A program made the position numbers and the translations under genes. DNA of 56,394 nucleotides from Collybiopsis luxurians FD-317 M1 (taxonomy: Eukaryota; Basidiomycota; Agaricomycetes; Agaricales; Omphalotaceae): contig KN834888.1 of assembly GCA_000827265.1 (NCBI GenBank), forward strand, positions 13,856-70,249, written 5' to 3'. Positions within the stretch are counted from its first letter, which is position 1. Each line of letters opens with the position of its first letter. The notes under the pieces were generated by a model. It had not been told where the DNA came from, ran no database searches, and saw nothing but the letters and a program-made list of their open reading frames with translations. This document shows, piece by piece, positions 10,565 to 21,524 of the stretch.

Positions 10565-13372
10565 CCCCTTTCCTTCTGGTTGTTTATATCATAATTACAA
10601 TCTGGACCATACTGTTTAATTATTAAGTCAGTTATGGTAGAACCCTTAGATAGCACATAGACAGGACATACTACAACTTCCTCATCATCATTCCCATCTC
10701 TCCTCATATTATATGGAGTGACATCAGGTCCAATTAATTGAGGATCACCTCCTCCTTCATATGGGCCTGCATCTAGTCCCCATTGATGATTACCAGCAAC
10801 ACCAGCCCTTTGGGATTCATCAAACATAATTTTATCCAGCAGACACAGAGCCTCAAAATTGACATCTACACCATCCTTTTGCTGAAGCTTCCCATCTACT
10901 GTAAGGCCATTCCACTCTTGCAGATGCTCCCATGCTTTGTGCAGTATATGGCTATCAACATTTTCAAATTGAGCAGTTTCTTCTGTAAAATGGCAATAAG
11001 TAAGGAGCAAAGTGTGGGCATGAGCAATAGAGTAGTCAAGAAGATGATGCAACTCTAGCTCAGTGGCATCACCAGAACCCAGGCATTCATAGAACCAATT
11101 CCGTATCCCAGCTAAATCAGTGTCCAGAAGGCCACCACGATAAAAAGTTGGGTTAGCACTGGGATAATTTTTGGGGGGCTGATATGAGAGAGCTGGAATA
11201 TTTTCTGGGGAGAATTTACAAGAAAATTCTGGGTCTGACTTTGGTGTTAAAGATAAATCAATGAGAAGTTGTTTATGTGGGGCCAATGCTCATCAAATTT
11301 CAGTGGTACACTTTAATGATGTCCAGTTGAGCAGTAGTTCATCTGAGTCTTGCTCTTTTTTGGATGTTTCTTCCAAAGGACGCATGTAATGTCCAAGCTG
11401 TGAACCAGATTTAAGAATCAAATTGGTGAAAGTTTGTGCTCTTACCTGAATCTGCCACTGGCCATTCTGATCTTGCCAAAGCCCATCTATAATTGCAGAA
11501 ACTTGAACTTCAAAAATTTTCCCTGCATACTCTTTGTTATAGATTCCCTGCCACATTTCAACTGTCCATAGATGGGACTCTGGATCCTGATGAATCAGGC
11601 ATGCTGGATAATAGTAGAGCTGTCCAAGCTTGATAAGAACACCTTTTCCAGGGCTATAAACTCTATTGTATAAAATCACATACAATAATCTCTTGGCCAC
11701 TGTCTTCAATGACTGCTTTCAGAGTCCTGGGAGACTGCAAAGGACCTCCACAAATTAACTGCCTGTATCTGCACACATATGACAGTAAAATCTATCTGGA
11801 AGATCTCCCTTAATGCGGGCAGTGAAGCAAGTAACATGAGTGTAATTATTGCACTCATCACATTGAATGGTTTGTTGTATAACAGCTTCACAATGTCCAT
11901 CTGCTTGTACCCCACATCTACAAAGAATAGGCTGAGATGAGGAGGGTGGTGGAGAACTAGAGGGTGGGGTTGGTGGCTCTCCTGTTGCATCACCCATTTG
12001 GAAGTCCTTTCCAACAAGATCAATATAGTCAACTGGTATAGTAGCCTGTTTCATGATTGTAGTGGGGATTCCAGGAGTATTAAGGCTGTATTCATGAAAT
12101 GTAGGATGTGGAAACTGAGCCCAGCCTAATAAATTGAGTGTTGGAAGTGAGCCATCCTGCAGAGATACATTTAGATGCTTTTCAACATCAGTAACTTGTT
12201 GAGACTGGAAGAGTTTTTTGGCAGCTTCTCCACCTCAGAGTTTGTAAACAAAAGTATTGGGTGTGAAGCCAGGTGGAGCACCTGCAGGATGTTGGCCTGC
12301 TATAAGTTTAGCTGCTGCTCCAGGTAGGTATTGGGAGTAGCCCCCATTCTTCATACCATCATAAGCAAAAATGGCTTTGGACTTTGAAGCTGTAGGAATG
12401 ACAGTAAGAGTCACATAGTGGTTGCCATTAGTGAGAACTACTCCAACAAGGTCATATACTAGACCTTTTTTATGAGCAGCAGCTTTAGGGCCTATAAAAA
12501 TTTCCAGAGGAAAGTCCCAGAATTTTTCTGCAGTGACATCTGGAGCAATATTGAGCAGGACTGGTATATCTGTAAGGATTTGAATCTGCTTAGATGAACC
12601 AGCACAAACACTGGTAATTGTATCATCCTGGCGCTCCTGTCTCCAACATCCAGGTTGAGAGTCACCAATGATGGCCTTATCCACCTGGGCCATACTATTG
12701 AACCAGTGTTGAATACTTCCTTTGTGCTGATCCCAATCTCTACCTGGAGGGGCCCAACCAAGAAGTTTCCAGTATGATTTGAGCCGGCAGTGCTTCATAC
12801 CACTATCAGGGTCATGGCACATCCATACTTCCAAGGTGCAAGCAGTAAAATATTCCACACAACCAGAGTTGGTTGGAAATGGATGTGCAGGGGTAAGGAG
12901 ATTCTGCAGCCAGCCCTATTAATAAAAATAAATGCTAGTGCTGCTATATTCAAAGAAACACTGACAAATGCTGTCTGGTAACTTCCCACTGGCCCTGTCA
13001 CAGCCTTGACGTTGTATAGAAACTGCTGGAACTGGTCTCGGATTGTTGTAATATCAGAGACATTGTCAAGTTTGAACAGGCCACATTCAAGCCGAAAGCT
13101 GAAGACTTTATAGAGGTAGAAAATTGGACTTGGCAGTGCTTGACCTTCTTTAGAACCTGTCAGAGATTTAAAATCTCTAAAACAGTCATGGAATGCCATT
13201 GCAATGAAGTATACTTCCATAGAAGAGTCTAGCCAGCAAGAGTTATTGTTCCACTTTGCTGAGGGAATAGCCTTGATAACTGAAAGCTGAATGGGTCTAA
13301 AGTCCTCTTCTGGAAATTGGGGATTTAGCTTGGAAGGAGACATCACCTCTATCCTCTCCTGAGCCTTCTTAG

Positions 13373-13377
13373 CCTCA
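13373..13377. repeat. Target-site duplication CCTCA, left copy
   Basis: The five bases before the 5' LTR are CCTCA; the same five follow the 3' LTR at 21525-21529. Confidence 0.9.
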
Positions 13378-13877
13378 TGTTATGATCATACATTCTAGGA
13401 CTAGCTAGATCGGTCCTGACCCAATTCAATCCAATAATCCTCGGGTTTAGGAGTTAAGATTCTTCTATTCTTTTCTTTTTGTTTTTCTTTGACAATTATG
13501 CTTCACTACTAAATACAAAGATTACAATAGATATTGTTTCAGATACTTATTGGTCAAATTGGTTAGTTACGAAAACAATTACTTTTGTCTTCTTATTGTA
13601 TTCGGTAACTAGGTACTTAGATATATAATCTGTAGACTAGCATACAGTACTTCAGTTTCGAAATCAACTTGGATTCTCTATTATTCTCTCTCGGCTCCAT
13701 TCTGGCTCTGACTCGATTCTATTATTCAAACTACATCTGAAGTCTTTCTTACCCTTGTTTGTTTGGACTCACGACCATAGTGAGGATGTTGTTAATAACA
13801 GCGTCAATAGTCCAGAATTTGAATCAGCTGATATCCTTCCAGTTCTATTGGCTGACCCAGTTTGCATACTCCTAACA
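13378..13877 (+). repeat. 5' LTR of the chromovirus
   Basis: 500 bp, TG..CA ends, with a TATATAA motif at 13622-13628 that could serve as the element's core promoter. Most differences from the 3' LTR are CG in one copy and TG or CA in the other. Confidence 0.93.
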
Positions 13878-13914
13878 GTATTTTGAAACTCAACTCACTA
13901 TTGTCATATTAACT

Positions 13915-15620
13915 ATGTATCAAAGACTTAGAGATTTACCTCATAGGACTCAACAAAGGAATGTACAACAACAATTGGTTCCAGAAGAACAACCTGAAAC
14001 CAAAAATCCATTTGTTACAAATTCTCAATCTTTTGCTCCATTCACAGAATCGATTTTGGCCGCAGGGACTCTTCGAACCCAAACGACGGGTTTTGCTCCA
14101 ACTACAGTTTCAGCTGTGTTGCCTCTCACAAATATTAATTTCCCAGAAGTGACTAGTATGGGTCAAGAAACTTATTTCAATGAGTTGGGAGAACAAATCA
14201 TTATTAATACTCCGCGTCGGTCGACTATTGTACTGACACTGACTTGTCCCTTGCAACTGATTCGATTCCTGACTTTGGACACTCAGGTGTATATATCATG
14301 TTCTCAAGAGAAAAGACATGCTACAGCACCAGTGTTCCTACCAATACACCAGCTCGACTCTCTGAACTGAGAACACCACAACAACCCTCTTTTGAACCTA
14401 CCACCGAACTGGCTGATAACAATCCTGAAGGTCAACTGGGAGAAGAAGATCCTGAAGATGAAGATCAGAATCCCAACGCGGGCGGCAGTGGAGGGGGTGG
14501 TGGTGATGGAGACAATGGTAATGGTGGTGGTGGAGGCGGTGGAGGACCTCCTGGTGGTGGATCACCCGGCGATGGACCTCCTAGTCTGTTGGGTCTGAGG
14601 TCTCTGGATCTGCAAAGACCTGGAAACTTAGATGAAGGACAGGTGTTGACTTTCTTTCAACAAATGGGCACAGGAATGAATGCCCTTACAACCATTTTGA
14701 ACAATATGAATAATCGGTTGCCTGATTCTGACTCTGGAAAGACTAGGGTAAAAGACCCTGATGTCTTCGACGGCTCTGATCCTCAGAAACTGAGGACTTT
14801 CCTTGTTTCATTATCCTTTGTCTTTTTGGATTGTCCTAGCTATTTCACTGAAGCTTGGAAAATTAACTATACCTTGTCATACCTTGGTGGTACGGCTTGG
14901 GAATGGTTTGAACCAGATATCACACAACCCTCTGGCTTGGACCTATAGTTTTCAAGCTCTGGTTAAAGAGCTTCAAGACAATTTTGGCTTATACAATGCC
15001 ATGAGTGAAGCCGAAGACAGGATCTATTACCTGAAGATGAAGGATTTGGAACTGATTTAGAAATACAATACTCGGTTCAATACACTTGCGGCTTCAACCG
15101 GCTGGAATGTCAATGCATTATGGTGGGCATACAAACATGGTATTGCTAACCGTCTCAAGGCAGATATGCATACGGTGAATCTGGCGCCTCGGACATTTGC
15201 TGAGTATCAATCTATTGCATTGGAACTTGATAATCAATACTGGCAGTTTGAAGAGCAGAAGAAACAAGACAATCAGTCAGCCTCAGCTTCAACTGATACA
15301 TGTAGTAAAGGTCAAAAAAGTGGTAACACCAATACCAATAAAACTACGACAACCAATCCTCCTTCCACTAATCAACCCAGCTCTTTGAACAACCAATTCC
15401 ATTTTATGGTTAATAACCCCAGTGGAAAGAGTAATCAATCCACTAATTCTTCAGCTTCTATGCCTCCAAAACAGTCGAACTATTCTGACTGACTCAGTAC
15501 CAATGGACACTTATCCAAGGAAGAAAGGAATAGGTGTATGAAGAACAACTTATGTTTGTTTTGCGGTGGCAAGCATCGAATAGCTGATTGTGATAAACGA
15601 AAGGCTAATGAAGCTGCTTG
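13915..15620 (+). pseudogene. Chromovirus gag (capsid-nucleocapsid), frameshifted
   Basis: The frame starts MYQRLRDLPH at 13915 and shifts around 14250-14330 into a frame with acidic and Gly-rich segments (14400-14590). The capsid-like part follows (DPDVFDGSDPQKLRTFL; LGGTAWEWFEP), then another shift near 14930 (AWTYSFQALVKELQDNFG). In-frame stops are TAG at 15058, TGA at 15490 and TGA at 15618. A CCHC-type zinc knuckle CLFCGGKHRIADC lies at 15553-15591 with spacing C-x2-C-x3-H-x4-C, one residue shorter than usual. Gag packages the element RNA. The stops are C-to-T type changes (Arg CGA to TGA, Gln CAG to TAG). Confidence 0.85.
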
Positions 15621-18600
15621 AGGAAGAGCAGCTACTTCCTCTACCACTCAGCTTGTAAATCCAACTACGGAACTGACTGCTTTGGCTTCGAAAATGGAAA
15701 AATAGTCTGCAGCTCCTGTACCCCAGTACAAAGCAGGAGTTGCGTTGACCTGGTTCGTACCTATCCAGGGGAAGTAATATTAAACACATCCGCTCTTTCC
15801 AATACTAAAAAATCTCTTCTTATTGAACTCTCGACTGATATACTTACTGAAAATCTGATAGACACTATTTCTATTCTCAATTTTGATTCTTTACTTGATT
15901 CTGGTTCTACTGATTGCTTTATTGATTCAAAGTTCATTTCTGAGAACAATATACCGACGATACCAATTTCTTCACCTATCAATCTTCGACTCTTCGATGG
16001 TTCATTTTTGTCAAAACCGATATCGGCCTATGTGCCGCTTTGGGTTCATTTTCCAACCAATGATATGCTTCTTTTGGACTTTTATGTCACACCTTTGGAT
16101 TCTTCATGTAAAGCAGTTTTAGGTTATAGTTTTCTATCCCGATACAATCTGTCAATTGACTGGGTATTGAAAACACTTACTTTCCAAAACCTTGACAATG
16201 AAGAATTACTGACATCTTTTTCTTCCAATTCTGTAGATACAGAAACCGAAGGAACTGATTTGTGGCCGACTACACCAGTCAATTCTAGTTTCCAAAAAGC
16301 AAAATCTAGAAAATCTAGGAAGACTCATTCTTCACACTATTGTCATCTCACTTGGCCATACTCCAACCAATTTTCTTATGAACCTATCTATTCCTATCCC
16401 ACAATTGCTCATATGGCTTCACAACTAGATTTTGATATCGACATTGCCCTTATTGGCGCCATTCCATTTTATCATGCTTGTAAAATGGCAAAAATGGAAC
16501 CTATACTGATGTACGCCATACCTTCAGAAGTTGCAGCACAATCAGCAAAATTGGGCCCAACTTCAATCAATTACTCCAAAATTCCCAAGGAGTATCATGA
16601 CTATGGTGATGTATTCAATGAAATAGAATCAGAAGTGTTACCCGAGCATAGGTCCTATGACTTGAAGATTGATCTCGAAGAAGGTGCAGAACTGCCTATC
16701 GGCCAGATTTACCCTCTTTCTCCCAAGGAACTTGAAGCGCTATGGGAATTCCTTGACAAACAACTAGCAACTGGAGCTATAGAACCATCCTCTTCATGGA
16801 GCACCAGTTCTATTTGTACTGAAGAAGGACAGCTCACTTCAGCTCTGTGTTGATTTCTGAGGTCTAAACAAAATTACAAAAAAAGACCGATACCCGCTGC
16901 CACTCATTTCCAATCTCCTTGATGCTCCCAGAAAAGCAAACATCTATACAAAACTCAACTTAGCTCACATGTATCACCTAGTATGAATCACTGCCGGTGA
17001 TGAATGGAAGACCACATTCTGGACCTGATATGGCTCCTATGAATGGAAGGTTATGCCATTTGGTCTCACTAATGCCCCAGCCACTTTTCAACATTTTGTT
17101 AACGACGTATTCAAGGACCTACTGGATGTATGTGTCATAGTATACTTGGATGACATTCTAATCTATTCTGAGGATGTTGAAACACACACCGAGCAAGTAC
17201 AAGAGGTTTTGCATCAGCTCCAACAAAACAAGCTTTATTGCAATCCAGCAAAATGCAAGTTCGGAGTCGACACAGTCGAGTATCTTGGTTACATTCTTTC
17301 ACCTGAAGGATTGACTATGGCCAAGGATAAAATCAAAACCATTCTGGAATGGCTGACACCTTGGAAAGTCAAGGACATTCAATCCTTCTTAGGGTTTGCA
17401 AATTTCTACTGACATTTCATATTTAACTATAGTGATATTGTCCTGCCGATGAATTGGCTTACTCAGAAGGGTGTCGTTTGGAGTTGGTCAAACAATTGCC
17501 AAGAAGCATTTGAAGCCTTAAAATATGTGTTTACACATGCGCCGATACTAGCCCATTGGGAACCGAATTGACCACTTATAGTTGAAACCAACACATCCGA
17601 CTATGCTCTTGCCACTATACTTTTGATCTGAACAGCCAACAAAGAAATTCATCTGGTCGCTTTCCTCTCCTGGACCTTTCAAGCTGCAGAAATCAACTAC
17701 GATACACATGATAAAGAACTATTGGCTATCTTCGAGGCATTTAAAGCCTGGCAGCATTACTTGGAAGGTTCTGGTACTCCAATCAACATTGTTACCGACC
17801 ACAAAAATCTAGAGTATTTTTCATCTACGAAAATATTAACATGTCGGCAAGTCTGGTGGTCCGAATATCTACACCAATTCAATATGGTAATTCAGTTCTG
17901 ACCTGGTAAACTTGGGACAAAACCGGACTCAATCACTAGACATTGGGATGTCTACCCTAAAGAGGGGGATATTGGCTATGCGCAAGTAAATCTGCAGAAT
18001 TTTAGACCTATATTCACTAATGAACATCTATCGGCTTCACTTCAAGCTATGTTCTTAGAAGGCCCAATCCTTAGAGCCTCAGTTGTAATAGACTTCAATA
18101 AACTTCATACTGACATTCAGAATGCACTCCCACTCAATTCTGAATCGGTAGTTGGTCTACAACTAGCTCAAGACTCTACTAAATCATGTTGGTTTATGGG
18201 TCAGGATGGACTCCTTCAACTTGACAACTGAATCTATGTGCCAAATCATGGTGACCTTCATTTACAAATACTCTGATTCTTTCATGATCATCCACTATCG
18301 GGACACTTCGGTCAGAACTGGACACTAGATTCTATTTGAAGGCAATACACTTGGCCTAAGATTAGGACTTTTGTTTGCAATTATGTGGCTTCTTGTACAG
18401 TTTGTGGATGGAATAAGGCTCGGAGACACCGACCTTATGGCTTACTCAAACCCTTACCGGTACCAATCCAACTGTGGGATTCCATATCTATGGACTTCAT
18501 TGAACAACTTCTGGATTCTAACAGTTATACTGCTATACTAGTAGTGGTGGATTGTGCCTCAAAACAAGCCATTTTCATTCTGACTGATGACAGAATCACT

Positions 18601-19566
18601 TCCGAATGACTCGCTCAACTTTTTGTTATTCATGTTTTTTCTAAGCATGGAGTTCCTAGTCATGTCACTTCCGATTGCGGATCCAAAATTGTTTCTGCTT
18701 TCTTTTGTGCTCTTGGTCAAGCATTACATATGGAGCTTCACTATACTTCAGGTTACCATCCTGAAGCCGACGGTCAAACTGAATGAGTTAATCAAACTCT
18801 CAAACAGTACATCTGAATCTATTGTTCTTATCAACAGGATGACTGGTCGGATCTGTTATCGGTTGCCGAATTCGCTTATAACAATGCTCCTAATGCTTCA
18901 ACTGGGATATCACCTTTCTTTGCTAATAAAGGTTATCATCCGAACCTATCAGTTCAACTGGAAGTTGACTTTTGATCAGACTTGGCTCAAGACTTTATTG
19001 TCAATCTTGATGAGCTTCATACTTACCTTCAGGATGAGATTGTTAATGCACAAAAGAAGTATAAGGAACAAGCTGATAGGAAACAGATTGCAGCTCCTGA
19101 TTTTCTGATTGGCTCTGAAGTATTTGTGCTTGCAAAACATATCAAGTCTACTCAACCGACCAAAAAGTTTTCTGAATGTTATCTTGGTCCTTTCAAAGTT
19201 ATTGAAAAAATCAGTTCTCTATCCTACAAACTACAGCTTCCTGAATACCTTCATTGTGTTCATCCAGTATTCCATGTTTCTCAACTTGAACCATCACTAC
19301 TGAACCTGATTCTGAATTGAACTCAGTCACCTCCTCCTCCAGTAGAAGTTGAAGGTGAAGAAGAATACTTTGTGGCTGAAGTATTAGATTCAAAAATTGA
19401 CTGTCAGTTCTGACATTGTCCACTACGATACTTCATTAGATGGGCTGGATATGAAGGTACAGATGAAGAGTACTCATGGATTGCTGCTGATGACATTCAC
19501 GCTGATGAACTGACACCAGCTTTTCACCTTTGGTATCCTGATAAGCTGGGACCATTGGGGACTTAG
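15621..19566 (+). pseudogene. Chromovirus pol: protease, RT, RNase H, integrase, chromodomain
   Basis: Protease with DSGST lies near 15897. RT continues after a frameshift near 16797: LCVDF-stop-[17 protein letters not shown] and the active site YLDD at 17143-17154. RNase H runs from about 17575 (VETNTSDYA to TDHKNLEYF). The integrase zinc finger H-x3-H..C-x2-C is at about 18275-18410, with the catalytic core near 18491 (Asp), 18668 (Asp) and 18756 (Glu, in SGYHPEADGQTE). GPF..I..VFHVSQL near 19180-19300 and a chromodomain at about 19428-19520 (YFIRWAGYE..EYSW) follow, with a final TAG at 19566. From 16797 to the end one frame holds 16 TGA codons and no TAA or TAG. Where motifs allow judgement, TGA stands at Arg. 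The enzyme would copy and integrate element DNA; this copy is dead. Confidence 0.93.
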
Positions 19567-19748
19567 AAACTTTCTTAACTTTTAACTGACTTCGGTCAAT
19601 TGGTTCTTTTCATATTCCTTTTCACTTTTCTTTTTATTCTTTTCTTTTCTTTTTCTTAATTCATTTTCACTCAAATCTTTCTACAAGAAATTTTTTTTAT
19701 CTATGTACAATCAAGAAACTATGGCCAATACCGATCGGTCTGTTCCTC

Positions 19749-20785
19749 CTACTTCTCCTCACCCTTCTGTTCTGCTAAGAATGCCTTGAGTCGGGTGTTC
19801 ATTCTCTTCTGCTGCTCCGTCATCTTCTGTACCTCTTCCCGCATCTCAGCGGATTCCCTTCTGAGCTCCTTGAGCTCTTCCAACACCTCTGCCATCTCAG
19901 AGGGTGCCTCCTCCTCTGTCTTCACCCAGTGTCAACAGCCACTGACAAGTGAACATGACACCTTAGCTGTGTTACACTCCACACAAGCCACACCCCCTGG
20001 CCTTGGGGTGCATGGCTTGCCAGTGCAGATGCACTGTTGACACTTCTTAGCCTTAGACCCTTTCAGGTCTGAAGGCTCACCCTCCTCATCATCGTCTTCA
20101 TTGTTGCTGTTGTCTCCACCTCTGGGACCATCATTGTCCAGATCTCCTCCCATTCCCTAGGACAAGTTAGAAAAAATAAAGTAATTAACAATGAGGACTC
20201 ACTGATTTATCTATTCGCCACTTCTTTTTTGGCCAACTTGGTTCTTCCTCATCCTCCTCCTCTTCCCTGTCCTCCTCAACCTCCTTTGCCTTTCCCTTTC
20301 CCTTATCCTTCTTCTTCTTCCTTTGCTTCTCTGGCTCCGTGCTCAGTCCTGCTTCCATACTGCTGGCCTAACAAAGAAGTTAATAAACAAGAAAAAAGAA
20401 AAGAATAGGGAACAGTGGGGCTTACCATTTGCCCTGACCGCTGCCATTGTACTGCTGCTTCTTCCCTTTTCCTTCTTTGGGCTTCTTTCTCAGCCTCGAC
20501 CGCTTCTTCCTGTTTCTTCTTCTTCTTTTCTTCCTCGGCTCTCTGCGCAGCTTCCACTTTTCTTTCCTCCTCAGCTTCCACTTTTCATTGCTCCTCTTCC
20601 TTCTTCCTCTTCTGCTCCTCCTCTGCTGCCTGTTTCGCTTGCTCTAGTTTCAATCTTCGTAAAGCAATGGACTCCCAGCGGATCTGCGCTCTCTCCATCT
20701 CCAGCTCCTCTTCGGCGGCTAGCCAGTTGATTTCTTCCTGAATGTGTTCCTCCTTGGTTTGTTCTTTGGTTGCAGTGGTAGACAT
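19749..20785 (-). pseudogene. Antisense accessory gene: coiled-coil plus Zn2Cys6 protein inside the chromovirus
   Basis: Three exons (20785-20426, 20367-20203, 20156-19749) join across two introns with GTAAGC..TTAG and GTGAGT..CTAG borders, all in phase 0, giving 310 codons. Exon 1 (MSTTATKEQTK..) is a long Glu/Lys/Ala-rich coiled coil. Exon 2 is basic then acidic (KKKKDKGKGKAKEVEEDREEEE). Exon 3 has an acidic stretch and a cysteine cluster C-x2-C-x6-C-x8-C-x2-C-x6-C at about 20043-19953, the exact Zn2Cys6 fungal transcription-factor spacing. A second helix (EVLEELKELRRE) follows. Two in-frame TGAs (20585-20587, 19932-19934) again fall where Arg is plausible. It lies between pol and the 3' LTR on the opposite strand. 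The role is unknown; DNA binding or regulation of the element is inferred from the cluster alone. Confidence 0.75.
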
Positions 20786-21010
20786 GAGGATGGATGGTGG
20801 AAGTGGGACTTAGAAAATTTTGAGGGACTGGGTGGTTGAACTTGGTCATTTTATAGGGCAGCTGACCAAAGAGTGACAAGCAACTGAATGGAGAATTTGT
20901 CATTTCTATCATATTCTATCACACTCTGCAATGCATGGACCACAAACAACCCTGCACCCGGTTAACATCCAAATCACCAATGTACTAAAGGCTTTTGAGG
21001 GCAAAAGCCT

Positions 21011-21023
21011 AAGAGGGGGATAC
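21011..21023 (+). other. Polypurine tract of the chromovirus
   Basis: AAGAGGGGGATAC immediately precedes the 3' LTR and would prime plus-strand DNA synthesis. Confidence 0.75.
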
Positions 21024-21524
21024 TGTTATGATCATACATTCTAGGACTAGCCGGATCAGTCCTGACCCAATTCAATCTGATAATCCTTGGGTTTAGGAGT
21101 TAAGATTCTTCTATTCTTTTCTTTTTGTTTTTCTTTGACAATTATGCTTCACTACTAAATATGAAGATTACAATAGATATTGTATCGGATACTTATTGGT
21201 CGAATTGGTTAGTTACAAAAATAATTACTTTTGTCTTCTTATTGTATTCAGTAACTAGGTACTTAGATATATAATCTGTAGACTAGTATATGGTACTTCA
21301 GTTTTGAAATCAACTTGGATTCTCTATTATTCTCTCTCGGCTCTGTTCCAGCTCCGACTCGATTCTATTACTTCAAACTACATCTGAAGTCTTTCTTACC
21401 CTTGTTCATTTGGACTCACGACCATAGTGAGGATGTTGTTAATAACAGTGTCAATAGTCCACAATTTGAATCAGCCGATATCCTTCCAGTTCCATCGGCC
21501 GACCTGGTTCGCATACTCCTAACA
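21024..21524 (+). repeat. 3' LTR of the chromovirus
   Basis: 501 bp, same ends as the 5' LTR, followed by the target-site duplication CCTCA at 21525-21529. Confidence 0.93.

Larger units (their letters stand above)
10081..13377 (-). pseudogene. 3' part of large fusion gene: USP-like peptidase, PHD finger, C-terminal modules
   Basis: Reading downward from the LTR insertion, the first exon continues the linker of the 5' part, then shows a Cys box NNSCWLDS with Cys at 13236-13238. A 50-nt intron (12965-12916) leads to the next exon, with a His box GNHYVTLTVI (His at 12418-12420) followed by FAYDGMKNGGY. This Cys-then-His arrangement is that of ubiquitin-specific proteases (peptidase C19). At 12235-12237 a TGA interrupts VYKL and GGEAAKKLF. 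Next come a Pro-rich linker and a C4HC3 PHD finger (11922-11770: C-x-C-x17-C-x2-C-x4-H-x2-C-x14-C-x2-C). A YYYPACLI..VEMWQG module (11709-11293) and a helical module ending AGVAGNHQWG (11286-10740) follow. The frame enters the assembly gap, so the true end is unknown. It is broken by the retrotransposon and by stops, so it is a pseudogene as assembled. Confidence 0.7.
13378..21524 (+). mobile_element. Ty3/gypsy chromovirus with antisense accessory gene, full length but decayed
   Basis: LTRs of 500 and 501 bp begin TGTTATGATC and end CCTAACA, flanked by CCTCA duplications. The order inside is gag with zinc knuckle, protease, reverse transcriptase, RNase H, integrase, chromodomain, an antisense spliced gene, a purine-rich tract (AAGAGGGGG) and the 3' LTR. 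Protease to integrase order and the chromodomain place it among Ty3/gypsy chromoviruses. It sits inside the minus-strand fusion gene; removing it with one target copy joins GPDE to AKKA in a continuous frame. All large frames carry stops or shifts, so the copy cannot be autonomous. I did not identify a primer-binding site with confidence. Confidence 0.95.

Noticed and set aside
16797..19566. Genuine TGA recoding to Arg in the retrotransposon
   Set aside because: Parallel CGG to TGG and CGT to TGT changes and CA/TG differences between LTRs point to mutation, not recoding.
20323..20741. Ser/Phe/Leu-rich plus-strand frames
   Set aside because: Mirror images of the Glu/Lys coiled-coil exon of the antisense gene.
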